From: Eudromia elegans
Taxonomy: Eukaryota > Chordata > Aves > Tinamiformes > Tinamidae
DNA: 64,000 nt
Reading direction: 5' to 3'
Assembly: GCA_003342815.1 (NCBI GenBank)
Contig: PTEX01000196.1
Coordinates: 108,576-172,575, forward strand
Shown: piece by piece, positions 13,870 through 25,780 of the stretch
Position numbering within the stretch: the first letter of the stretch is position 1
Layout: every line of letters begins with the position of its first letter
Notes under the pieces: model-generated
Databases searched by the model: none
The model's input: only the letters and a program-made list of their open reading frames with translations
What the model was told of the DNA's origin: nothing
Made by a program: the position numbers and the translations under genes

Positions 13870-13905
13870 ATGTCTCTGGATTCTGCCTGCATTCTTATCC
13901 TGCAG
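13870..13905 (+). CDS. Speculative alternative start exon, 12 codons
   Basis: An ATG at 13870 with G at -3 opens 12 codons, read as MSLDSACILILQ. They end exactly at a strong donor, CAG|GTAAGG, with the donor at 13906. The frame ends in phase 0, which the exon at 29259 requires (its C1 frame starts on a codon boundary). Among the strong donors I checked by eye between 641 and 29258, this was the only one preceded by an in-frame ATG with no intervening stop in the right phase. I saw no promoter or CpG island here, and short ATG-to-donor runs also arise by chance. I do not recognise the peptide, so treat this as a hypothesis for the N-terminus. Confidence 0.15.
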
Positions 13906-16900
13906 GTAAGGTAGCAGCAGTCAGGTTACAGAGGGGTTTGGTTTCCTGACACTTCTCCTGTCGGACCAGGAGATGCTTTGGAAAGGTCTGTGTGTACATT
14001 TGGGACTTTTCATGTATGTGCCAGTATATTCATATTTTTTTCTGCTTAATACCACAAAAGAGAATTCAATAGTCAGTGGCCTATATGTATATATTGATCT
14101 CTTTTGGAACCAGAAGCACTGTCTTGAAATGGCATAGACTTCCAGTATTTATTCAGTGGCATTTCCCCCTCTCCCACCTTATTGCTTATGCATCTAAATT
14201 TAGGTGTATCTAGGGATTTTGTTTTGCTTGGAATGTCACAGTTATCTCTTGGGTTATTCCAAGGTTTCTTAATTTTTTTTTTTTCTGTTTCGCATTGTGA
14301 TTGACCAAGGAGCCTGGCCACATTCCAACATGAATAATTACAGTCTCTCCTCCTCGGTTTTGTTTAGATGTAGGATTGTTTCCTTATCTCTCTGCTTTTA
14401 TAGTTGCTGGCTCTTTGGGGCTGTTCTAGGGCCCTTTGGCAAAGGGGTACAAGGACTCTTCTCCCACACCGCCTGGAGGTCTTTTTAAGAGAAACCAAAG
14501 TTGCTTGGGTGAAATTCCTGTCCCCCCCAGTAGCCTCTCCCCTTCCCTCCCCCACCCCATCCTGGCCCCGAGATAGGTGGTCTTTTGCCAAGCAGTGGAT
14601 GGACCTCTGCTAAAGAACAGTTTGTGTATTTGATCTTAAGTTCAGGTAATAGATGCTTACTTTTGACTGAGTCATCCTGCATTTGACCTTCAGAGAAGAT
14701 CTGCTTTTTTTTTAATTTATTTTTTTAATCATCTATCTGGAACCATTTTACAGGAGGCTTAGTTGTTATTATTATATTTATTTTAATTTAGTGCTTTTTT
14801 AATTGCCTTTTTTGCCTCAAACAAGAGAGCTGGTGGATCAGGTAAGTTGAGTGAGTGATTGAAAGTTAGTGAGACAATCTTTCACTGCAATACCTGTAAA
14901 AGTGCATTTAAGGGCTAAGGTAGATGCTGATACTTACTATATATGGGTTAGTGTCTTTGGAGAATTATTGAGGGTTACTGCCTCTGTGGAAACGTGCATT
15001 TCCAGATTTAAGCGGGTCAACAGTAAAGAGAAAGTCATAGCATAGGACACAGTGTAAGTAAACACTGCTGTAGGTGTTATAAGCTACACAAGTTCATGCT
15101 GGCTATAAAAATCAGAAATTATGACTGCTATAAATAACAACATGGGTTTAGACAACTCTAAGTGTAAGCCAAACTGGAGGTAGTTTCTCTTTATTTGTTA
15201 GAAAGTTTTCACATAGGTGATCTCGTGAGGCATCTTTGTTGCCTGGGACTGGGATCACTGGAACAGACAGTTGCAAGAATCAAATCCTGATCTCAGCAAG
15301 TGGAGGCTAATGAAATTCCTTGTATAAACGGAGAGGTCAAAGCAGCCCGCTCCTTTTCACAGTAGACTCTTCTGTTATTACGTACAGTTAAACACCCACA
15401 AGTACTGGTAAAGAGGCATAGTAAAGGCAACTCCTGAATTTTCTGCAAAATACCATTATAGCAAAACTTTTAATTTAGTGGGAAGGCATTTGTCTAGACA
15501 TGCAGTGCATGCAAAGAGTAAGTTCAAACAAGGGCATCTATGTATGTTGTTGTACAGGTTTTACAAAATTAGTATCTTTGTATGCTTGTTTTGAATGGAA
15601 AAGACTCATTTGTCATCCTTTTAAGTTGGACACTAAACTTGGGCATACAGGATACAGTAGTTCAGTTTACTAGATTGCAGGGTTTGCTTTGGCTTTGTTT
15701 TAAAGATCTCATCACTTTGTTCTAAGAAAAAGCACTAAGCTCTTCCCTCTAGTTGCTTGTAAAATGACAACATTATTTAGAAGGATCTGCTCTGGGTTTG
15801 AAGTGCATGCCTATTCTGTCAGTAGTAAATCATGGCAGAGATTACTTTGATTTCCAGAGTTCATGTTTCTATCATGCATGAACTTGAGCTGCTGTATATG
15901 AATCCTACATGAGGAGCTGCATGGGGCAGGTTGGGATCTCTTGGGCACATGGCAAGCTGTTATCTCTTGGGTTGCTGATTTAACCTCCTGGTATTTTTAA
16001 TCAAAAGTGGTTGAAGAATAATTGAAGCATTTCTAGAGAGTGGAAAGATGCTAAATGAATCACATCTAGGAAAAAGTACAAACTAGGGTCAGAATAGTCA
16101 TAAGCTTGGAGTTCAGGTTAACCTGCTCTGAAAACTAGTTGAAGAGTCCTTTGGTATTTTGCTTCTTAACTCCCCTAACCTCTTCAAAACCAGAAACTGT
16201 TGTTTGAGGCAATGTAAAATGGGATGCAGGACCAAACTGGAACAATTTCAGCCATGACAAGGTCTGAAGCAGAACAGGACTGAAATGTTCCCTTCACTTC
16301 TGAATAAAGGATTATGATGCTTTCTAATGCTTTGGGAGACATTTTTATTGGTTGTGGGCTTTTTGATGGACGAAGGAGCAACTGACATACTTAGAGCACA
16401 CCCGTGTGGCTGTGTAAGAGTTGAATATGATTCAAAATTAATTTCAATAGTAAAAAGAAAAGAGTAAATATTTCTAACTGCAGGGAAGTATTTTTGGAAT
16501 TTGCCCTGTCAGTTAGTAATATTTCACTAATTAGAGCAACCCTTTGTTTAAACCAAATTGACAACAGCTTGTCTGGAGAATTGCCTGGTGCACAAACCAA
16601 CATATGTTAATTGCTAGCAAATCAGCCTGTTTTATTTGCTGATCTTTCTGAAGTAAATGCTTTCAAATCCAAAAGATGATAATCATATCTGTGAATTTCT
16701 TGTGGTTTCTCTGCTGCTGTTGATTGCAGGCTACAAACTATTTCACTGCCTTAAAGCCATGTATGTAATGCAAAGGAGACGATAAAAAGAAGCATACAGG
16801 CACTAGGCTCTATGCCTAGAGACGTTTAGTTTATTCTGATTGCAAAAATAAGGGATTATATTTTTTTGCTGAAGGAATGTTAGCAAACTGGGAGGAAAGA

Positions 16901-16929
16901 AAAAGTACAACAGGGTTGTGATGAAACTA

Positions 16930-17065
16930 ATATCTGTATATACACATATGTATGTGCCCCTCACCTTCCTTTATATATACATATTAATATTATATGTAAG
17001 TATATACACCCATTTGTATATACTTATATGTGCCTTCATGCACACACATTTATATATGTATATGT
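16930..17065. repeat. TA/CA-rich low-complexity patch
   Basis: An irregular alternation of TATATA, CACA and TGTATG words runs over about 135 bases, interrupted by a short C/T-rich piece near 16957-16972. It looks like a decayed dinucleotide microsatellite. Confidence 0.75.
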
Positions 17066-17649
17066 ACAAAATTTCATAACATTCAAAACTGGGAGAGCAT
17101 TGTGTATTGTGTGTTTGATCAATAAGGTTTTGCATTTTTGTGGAAGACTGTGTTCTAGTTAGGAAACTGTACATGTGCGCTAAGGGAGGGGGCTGCCTTG
17201 CTGTACGGTGTCAGGTTGGGCAACAAAGACTGAAATTTATACAGACTTTTCTCAGTCTGAACTGAATTATGGGGATAAAGCCAAGTACTAAAAAGCCAGT
17301 GTAAAATAGGTAAGTGTACAGTGACAGGCATCATCTGTGCACAGTGTTGTGCTATCACAGATTACCCTTAGTTGCTTGATTTTGTTAAATGGCTTACTGC
17401 TTGTAAAGAATTCCAGTTTACCAGATGAAATATCCTGAAGGAAGAAAGTTTCTGACCACTCTTGCATTTTGAGCAAAATATGTCCAAAAAAAAAGTCAAA
17501 AAAGTAAAAAAAAAAGTCATGAGTACTTGCTGACTAATGCTTTTGGCTAGACCAAGACTTGGTGGCTTGCTTTTGAAAAATGACCTCTTGTCTATTAGTT
17601 TATGCCATTTTAATTTTTTTTAATTTTTCTCTTTACATCCTTTGTTATT

Positions 17650-17668
17650 AAAAAAAAAAAAAAAAAAA
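17650..17668. repeat. Poly(A) tract, 19 bases
   Basis: An uninterrupted A19 run. The preceding sequence does not resemble a known SINE or LINE tail that I can name, and no target-site duplication is obvious. Confidence 0.85.
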
Positions 17669-20600
17669 CAACAATTGGTAGATATGCCTGGTTAATAGAT
17701 CTGTATATGTAGGAGTCCAGGCAATGCACAGACTCGACCTGTTCATTTTGTTTTTAGCTGTAATAATGACCTGTCTGATGAGCTCTGAAACAATGCAGAG
17801 AGTGTCAGAACAACTGGGTCTTCAAGATAAGCCTTTGAAATGTGCATTTGGTAATTTTGGATGATATATTTTACTGCAAATTCTTATGAGATTATTTCAG
17901 GTTTTTGCAGCTATGCAGATTGTTATTCTTGTAAATTGCTGTCATCTTGAAATTATTTTATTTCAAGAATCTGTTTTAGTAATATTATCCTTTTTCTGTA
18001 ATGCAGAGGGAGCAGTGACTGCTATGAAAACTTAAGAAAACCTTCCCCAAGTGGGGAAAAAAAAAAGTACAATTTTGGAAAAAAATTGAATGTTTAAATC
18101 AAATTGTCATTGGTCTGAAAGAAGGTGATGGTGGACAGAGAGAGTTTTTTCCAGCATAAAAATATAAGAGTAAATTTGGAGAACCTTTCTATTTTGTGTA
18201 GTTATCGGGTAATCTGTCAGATTGGCTGTGGTACAAGAGAAGAGGACTGAAGTTGAGGTGCTCTGATAGTGACACTGTTGAGACTGGAGAGTGTGCAGTG
18301 AAGAAGAGGAATAATGATTTGTGGAGCTTCCTAGTAGTTGGAAGGAAGAACTTAAAAGTTCAAGTGAATTGTTTGGCCTTTCGAGGAACGGAGCCATTGA
18401 AGCCAGGCCATATACATTTTAGGAAGTTTTCCTTTACTCACTGTGATAAACAATCCTAGGTTTAGTGCCAGGGAAATAACTATGGTAGGTGCTTTGAAAT
18501 CAAAAGTGAGTAGCTATTCTGAGCTACAAGCAGGGAACTGCATCTTATGTAATTGTTTTTCCCCCACATAATAGTTTAGCCATTTGTCCTTGGTTGAGGG
18601 AATGAGTTAATCAGCTACTGAGCAGCTGCTGTGTAATAACTTTATAAATACCTACTCTTTTTAATTCCTATTTCCACAAGTACTTAGACCTTTAAGTGGA
18701 GTGTGGTGTTCACGCTTAAGCAATTTTACATTATCCAGGTTCATCTATATGACAAAGAAGGCATTGAGGTTAGACCTCATGCCAGTAGAAACAAACATTT
18801 CTTGCCTGGATGGCTCCCAGTTAGCAGCACTGTCAGCTGGTCAGTGATTGGATTTGATGTTATTTAGGACAGCTATTTTCCTATTACTACTAGAGGTTAA
18901 TGTCTGGGAGTTGCAAGTTGGAAAGGTGGAGTATTGTTATTATTTAAGTAGGTGAGCATCACAGAAGTGCAGTGGCATGAAGAGCATTTGGAACTGAAAG
19001 CTTTGGTGGTGTTGAGTGAGTTTTATTCTTTTATTTCCATATTTTTCCAGTAAAAATACAAGTCTACCCATTATTATTCTGTGTGGTCTTTGCTTCCTTT
19101 TAATTTCTCTTTTACATACCTGCTTGGGCTTAGCGGGGAATGGACTCTGTACAATATTGTCTCTCATAACATCAGAAGAATATAAGAACATATACTAAAG
19201 CAGAAAATCTTCATCTGTAATCATTTAATAAACATTTGTTGAGATGTTTGCTCAGTGATGGGTACAGCTAATCTTGTAATATCAGAGGAAAATAAATAAA
19301 ATATATGCCAAATCTACCCTTGCAAGTAGTGGCTTTCATCAGCTTATTCCCATGGATTCATTTGACAAGGCCACCCAGGAACACCAGGAAAATTACAAAG
19401 TAAATGGCTTACCATGAGCCATCCACTATCCAATTGAAATAAAACAGGCACATCCTGGAAGGAGATTTTGATGTAAACATTTCTGATACTGGAGTCTCAT
19501 GTAGATTGTCTTGTAAGGATTTTTTTGCAGAAGTCTGTGTAAAATTAGTTTGGCACAGTTTGTTGAAAATGGTTTATTATAGCTTTATAGGTAGGATGAT
19601 GGAAATTCAATAAAATAGTATCAAAGAAGAGAAAGTGGATGCAGTGAATAAAATGAAGCTATACCAAAAAGTGTACAATTAACAGTTTTATTCAGCATTC
19701 AGTTTTCTACCCCACTCATTCAGTTGTGAAAGGTTGAGATTTGTGATTGGAGGGGTCTTAATGATGCAAAATAACTCTGTACAATAAGGAAATAGTTATG
19801 GACATGTAATTCCAGTGTTGCTGATGTTTTTAGTTATGTTTTATGTATGGGCTGCTATCAAATAACGCAGATCATAACAGATACGGGATTGCAAGTTTGT
19901 CTAGAACTAGCCAGAACTAATTCATGTCCAGCACAAAATCAAAGAAATAGCAAGTCAGAAATGTTGGGTATATGATCTCTATTTCACTGAAGAACACAAC
20001 AGTTCCTTCCTCTCGTTTAGATTATCCTGTTTTAGGTCTTACTTAGGTGCAGCAGTGCTTTAATGTCTTTACACTTCTTGGCTGCTGCAAAGAGTGATAA
20101 TGAGGCCCTAAAAGGGGAGAGGAAGGTGAATCTAGACTGGTTTTGTTTCTGCAAGTGCAGGAAGTGATTTATTAAAAATCTATTTGACTACCTTTCATGT
20201 AACAAACCCTTTTTCTATCACATAAAAAGATTATTTTTAATTTAGAAAATAAAAAAATTCTAGAAATCTGTGAAGAACACAGTAAAATAAATTTTGACCC
20301 ACTAGATTTTGACGATGATGACATAGCTGACCAGTCTTTTTGAGAGGTTAACTTTGAAATCGCTTAAAGTGCTTTATTTAGCTTTTTAAAACAGGTGTTT
20401 TTCTTTAGAAAAGATGCATTTAAAACATTTTGGTATGAATAGTTCTGAAATGCTTTAGAAGATTTGGAGAAGGAAGAAAAAGAGAGTACCCTAAGAGGTG
20501 CTTCTCTCTGGTCAAATTTGAACATAGCATTTAAATATAGTATGTTTTTGGGTGTATCTTTTAACTGGAGGAATTAAAATACTCTGTTATGTAAGAAGAC

Positions 20601-23429
20601 TTTGTCTTTGCGTTAAGCTTTTTTTAAGGAATTAGTTTTAAAAAAAAGAGAAGGAAAAAAGGAAAGAAAAAAAACCTGGTGAGGTGAGGCAAACATCTGG
20701 ATTGCAGATTTTTATCTCTTTGACGTTCAGGACACCAGCACATCTTGCTGCCTATCCCAAAAGCATATATTGGGGCATCAAAGTAGCCTAACTCCCACAG
20801 GTTCCTTGAAAGAAATGAGCCAGGAGGGAACTGGTCTGTTGGGGAGGGGAGGATAATCTCTCCTCTGCTATCATTGTCATCTTTATACTTTCCTTTCCTG
20901 CTAATAGCTGCTGGGCAGTGGTGGTGGGAGGCACTGATCAAGGACCAATCAGTGCTTTGGCAGGGGGGATCCTTGTTCCTTTCAGCTGCTCCAGTGCTTG
21001 GATGGGACTTGAGATCTGACTCAGAGAATCAATACAGGTTTGGGTTTCCTTGTCTGTGGCACACATTTGACGCTTACACCAGAAACTGCCTCCACTAACT
21101 GTTCTTGGATTTTAAGAGAACACCAATGCACTAAGTATTGCATTGCCCCACCACTATTAATTCATTTCTGTTATTAAAGTAACTGTCCATAATGGCCACT
21201 GGAACAACCACTTAACATAGGTTTTCTAGACAGAACTATCAGGAGGGTAGATCCTGATAGATGACTGGCATTGCTGTGACTTATGAACTTCCAATGTGTA
21301 TGTCTCTTTAGCAGCTGATAAATGCACTCAGATATAAAATGTGCAAGCAGTAAGCTTGCTTTATTGAGTGTTTAGCCATTTTTTTTTGCTTGGTTGCTTG
21401 CCTCTTCTGGAGAGTGAGGATGAGCAATATACCTGAAAGATGGCAGTGCTGATGGCCCAATCATGGGTACCTGCAGAAACCGAGCACCAAGCTGAGTGTA
21501 AGCATGAGGACAGTGAGGGTAAAGGGAAAGCTCAAAGTGTGCAGTCAGCTTTACCCAGGTGAACGTACAAAGCTATTCACTACAATACTACATAATATAC
21601 CACCCACTTCTCAACAGCTGATTTACTGATGTGCATCTCTGTCCCACTTAGCTGTGCTTCCTCCTAGTTGTTCTGGCACAGTGCTGCTGCTGCCTCTCCA
21701 AGCACCAGCCCAGTTTCTCTTTGATCTCTTCTGCTCTTCCTTTCCTCATTTGCTCTGCAGATTTGGATCAATCCCTTATTTATTTAATTCTTCTGTATTC
21801 TTTCAGTAGGGTTTTGGTGTTTAACCTTGTGACTAAGTACGTCACATTACAGTAAGGTTATCACGTTAGGCTACTGCATGGTCCTGGTGCCTTTGCTGCT
21901 TCTGTGAACAAGTCTGAGGTAATCCATATGGACGTGTGTGACTCTATATTCTTCTCAGTTTGCATAGCTGCAAGAGCTCAGCTGCAGTGGGAAGAAACTT
22001 GCTTAGAGATTCTAGATAAAGAATACTTAAAAATCAACAGACTGAACTGTCAACATTTCAAGGGTAGATTCCTCATATCTCTGAATTTTTATTGTGTAAT
22101 GTCATCAGTGCTTTTTGTTGACCTGAGGATGAGCCATGTATATTCAGAAATAGCTTTTTGTGCCTGTTTGAAGAGGTGGAGTCTAGTCTTCAGATATCCT
22201 TCTGGTCTTTCTCTTGTTTTATCATAGAAAGATCGGAAATCCTGCCTATTCAGTGTTGCAGCCTCAGAGATGTCCAGGCCCCTTCATTTAACCAAAAAAG
22301 GTGATTGACAAACACTGAGCTTTCATGATGTACACAGTCCTTTGCCACTTTCAGACATCTTTTTTGTACAGTGTTTTCCCACATAGAACAAATTGTTGGT
22401 TTACCAATGAGATTAGGATGAAAGAGAGTTTTCTGGTGTGCAGGGTAATGCTTGTTTTAATGGACTTTCTATCTTCCTCACAGTTGCTTTTCTGCTCGTA
22501 CAGATTCATATGCACTAAAGGAGCGAATAAATAGAAACAAAAGTGTAAAAACTGATAAAATGAAATGTGAGAGCTAGCAGTGTTTTGTATGAAGGATGTT
22601 GAGAGCCACTTATGGGCATGGACTTCTCAAGGTGCTGAATTTCTTTAGCAGGCATCACCCACCTCTAGGCAGAACTGGCCTTACTGGCCTCTGGGTTCAC
22701 ATCTCAGCCAGATCATAACTGGAAACTGTCTGGGAAACCAGCGTGGAAAGAAACGTTCCCAAATTATTGTGTTTAAAGTTTGAGGTGCCAAGCAGGAATG
22801 AAGAGATGTAACTTATGATCACCAGAGCAGCAAGCTTGCTGATGTTGCATTTTCATATGCCCTTCTTGCATGGGTTGCTTTCTGTTGAGGTTGTGGCTGT
22901 GTGGCCTAATCCAGAACCATGTCAGGATGCTTTTGTACTGTTGCTGCTTTTTGCATTTTACATTACCTTCTAGGTACCTGGCTCTTAACTTTTTATTGGT
23001 TTAGAGCTATATAGATTTCAAAAGGTGCCAGGTAAAACAGTAATCTCTATGTCAAAGAGATCTAGCTCACACATCATGGAAAGATTAGGCTTTTATTCCT
23101 TTGAATTTGGAAACCACAAAGAGGATCTACACGTATATCTTCCAAGAACATTTAAACCCTTACCTAGAAAGTATTTTGGGTAAACCTTTGAGAGAAAGAC
23201 TTTCATCTTTACATTGGCTAAGAAAATTTACTCATAACGTCACCACTAGCAAATGGTTAGAAGTCCTGAGAACAGAGGACATCACTTTGCTGATAAATGA
23301 CATCTTGGCGTTCCTCCATCTCAAGTGTTATATACAATTCTTCTCCCTGCATGTGAAAATGGATACAGTGGAATGAAAGATTGTACAGAAGAGGATAACT
23401 GCAATGGTTTGAGGGAATGGTACACCATT

Positions 23430-23775
23430 TTCTTGTTTAAAAGACTGAAAAGAGAGGGACTCTGCAATTTGGGAGGAATAGAGATGTGATAGATAGAGAT
23501 GTGTAAAATCATAAAGATGGTGGTAAGTTCATTGCAGAACAGGTAATTTGTGGACAGATCCTGCCCACAAGATTGAAACTAAAGGGTTGTTTACTGAAAC
23601 TAGTAAGTTTACTTCAAAATGGGCAGAAGGAAGTACTTTACCCTGTGGGGATAGTGACCTTCTGGCACTTGCTGCCAGACAGACCTGTGAGGACCGACAG
23701 TACCTGTGAGTTCAAAAGGGATTTGACAAAAGCTGTGGAAAACAGATGCATTAACAGGCTTTGTTAACAGACTGT
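23430..23775 (+). mobile_element. Ancient, strongly decayed CR1-like LINE 3' fragment
   Basis: The order of words follows the 3' part of old amniote CR1 elements. There is a piece like GACTGAAAAGAGAGGGACTC near 23440, then a segment like AGATGTGTAAAATCATAAAG near 23500, then GGAAGTACTTTA near 23628. A stretch resembling the CR1 text for 'tggaactcattgccag' follows near 23662, then TTCAAAAGGGATTTGACAAA near 23710. The similarity is partial and no open reading frame is kept. The assignment rests on remembered family consensus. It appears much older than the other three CR1 copies here. Confidence 0.55.
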
Positions 23776-24854
23776 TAGTGTTAAGAGGCCTGGGCATTAC
23801 CTTTCAGCATCCTGAATATAGCAGGGGGAATATGAAGGGGCTGATCTGTGGAAAGTGTCAGGGCTTGCTCGCTCTCTCTCTTCTTTTTTTTGTTTAAAAA
23901 AAAAGAAGAGATCCTTTTGACATGGTGATGAAGTGCTGCTGTGAAGACTGTCCTAAAGACCTCGTAAGGGATACTTTATATTTAAAGCTAAATTTTCAGA
24001 AGATGGCTGTTGATGTGCTTTGTAACTCATGAAGTTGCTTTGCACATCCCTGTGTCCTAATTGGAATCTGCATTAACAGCTGATTCACTGAGATTGAAAA
24101 TCACCCCTTTTCCCCCCTCTCATGTAATATCTCCATTTGTCCTCACAGAGGGAGGAAGAGAGAGGAAGAAAAAGAGCCCTTGGATGGAGGCCTGTGCTTC
24201 TAGAGCTTTAATTACTGCTTTTGAAAGTTGCTTCTCCCTGACAGGTTGCTGCCACATATGCCCATGCACATGCGGTGTATGTGAGGGAGCAACAGCTTGC
24301 AATACCCTTTCTTCTAACACACTGCTAATACTGTTGCACACCACTCATTTTTAAAATAATGTTAATAATAATAATCTTTATATCAGCCTGTGTATTGAAA
24401 ACTGACTTGGGGAGTAGAAGAATGTACGAGCAGAATCCCAGGAAATTCAGTATCGGTTGGTAAGTTATCTAGGGAGAGGAGAGGGCAAGGATCACGTTAG
24501 CATGGCTGCGGGCAGGAAGTAAACAAAAAAACCCCTTTGTTTTTATGATTTTGCTGCTGGGCAGAGAGCATTTTTACAGGCTACATGTAGTTCAGCAGGA
24601 GTAGTCTCTGACATAAGTGAAAAATCATACGCTTTACACCCATGCTAATAATTTTCTTTTATATTATAATAATTTTCTTTTCTTCAATGTGTAATAAGAA
24701 TTATTACAAGCTGTGGGGATAAGGAAATAATGAATAATTTTTGCCTTTTCTCAAAATGAAGTAACATTTTCTTTAGATTTAGGGTCTATTTCCTCATAAA
24801 AATGATGCAATCACTACCTGGGTGATTTTGGAGGAAAAATGGTCTTGCAGAAGT

Positions 24855-25780
24855 ATCATAGAATCGTAGAATCATTAATGTTGGTAGGGTCCTCTACAGG
24901 TCATCTAGTCCAACCCCCCGGAATGCGCAGGGTTGCCTAGAGCATGTGGCACAGGATTGCGTTCAAGCGCATCATGAATATTTCCAGAGGAGGAGACTCC
25001 ACAACCCCTCTGGGCAGCCTCTTCCAGTGCTCTGTCACCCTAACTGTTAAGAAATTTTTCCTTAAGTTCCTGTGGAACTTTGATGCTTCAGTTTGTGACA
25101 ATTTCCTCTAATCCTGTCAGTGCCCACCACTGAAGAGAGGCTGGCCCCAGCCTCCTCACTTGAGGTTCACCTCTCCAGGCTGAACAGGCCCAGCTCTCTC
25201 AGCCTTTGCTCATAGGGCAGATGTTCCAGACCCCTAATCATCTTTGTGGCCCTGCGCTGGACTCTCTCTAGCAGCTCCACGTCCCTCCTGCACTGGGGAG
25301 CCCAGAACTGCACACAGGACTCGAGGTGCGGCCTCACCAGGGCTGAGTAGAGGGGCAGGATCACCTCCCTCGACCTGCTGGAGACGCTCTGCTTAATGCA
25401 CCCTAGGATCCCATTGGCCTTCTTGGCCATGAGGGCACACTGCTGCCCCATGGTCAACTTGTCCATCATGACACCCAGGTCCCTCTCCACAGAGCAGCTC
25501 TCCAGAAGGTCAATCTCCAGCCTGTACTGGTGTCTGGGTTCATTTTCCCCAGGTGCAGGACCGTGCACTTGTCCTTGTTGAACTCCATGAAGTTTCTTAC
25601 CACCCAGTTGTTCAGTCTGTCCGGGTCCCTCTGGATGGCAGCGCAGCCATCAGCTCTCTGGGCTATCAGCTGCTCCTCCCAGTTTCGTCTCATCAGCAAA
25701 CTTGCTTAGGGAGCACTCTGTCCTTTCATCAAGGTCATTGATGAATAAATTGAACAGGACTGGACTGGGGACTGCCCTTG
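24855..25780 (-). mobile_element. CR1 LINE, 5'-truncated, minus strand
   Basis: The 3' end lies at the left, with the tail repeat seen on the + strand as ATCATAGAATCGTAGAATCA at about 24856. It is followed by the complement of the usual 'TTGGACTAGATGACC' CR1 end. Reading leftward on the minus strand gives the C-terminal part of the CR1 reverse transcriptase. LFNLFINDL is encoded near 25740, and the catalytic box near 25690 reads FADE rather than [18 protein letters not shown] and [15 protein letters not shown] motifs follow. The frame is broken (separate open segments at 25466-25699 and 25167-25568), so the copy is dead. It is truncated at about 25780, just upstream of the LFNLFINDL motif. 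Confidence 0.95.
25167..25699 (-). pseudogene. Broken CR1 reverse-transcriptase C-terminus
   Basis: This is the coding remnant within the minus-strand CR1. Two overlapping open segments in different frames (25466-25699 and 25167-25568) cover the region after the catalytic box and the C-terminal tail of ORF2. Recognisable pieces include [50 protein letters not shown] and [15 protein letters not shown]. At least one frameshift separates the segments. Endonuclease, ORF1 and most of the reverse transcriptase are absent, so it is not a functional retrotransposon gene. Confidence 0.9.

Larger units (their letters stand above)
13906..24854. other. Intronic DNA, second half of intron 1 up to the CR1
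   Basis: This is AT-rich non-coding sequence. It contains a TA/CA-rich patch at about 16930-17065, an A19 run at 17650-17668, a purine-only stretch at about 20639-20676, and an old CR1-like relic at 23430-23775 listed separately. Donor-like strings at 14842 and 17311 lack a plausible coding exon. No other gene is supported. Confidence 0.6.

Noticed and set aside
14815-14847. Strong donor CAG|GTAAGT at 14842
   Set aside because: The phase-0 frame upstream meets a stop before any ATG, and no acceptor is close enough to define an internal exon.
17281-17316. Donor-like TAG|GTAAGT at 17311
   Set aside because: The preceding codon is a stop in the required phase and no acceptor/exon structure is visible.
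24425-24464. ATG-led 12-codon run ending at TTG|GTAAGT
   Set aside because: It ends in phase 2, which does not match the phase-0 entry fixed by the C1 reading frame at 29259.
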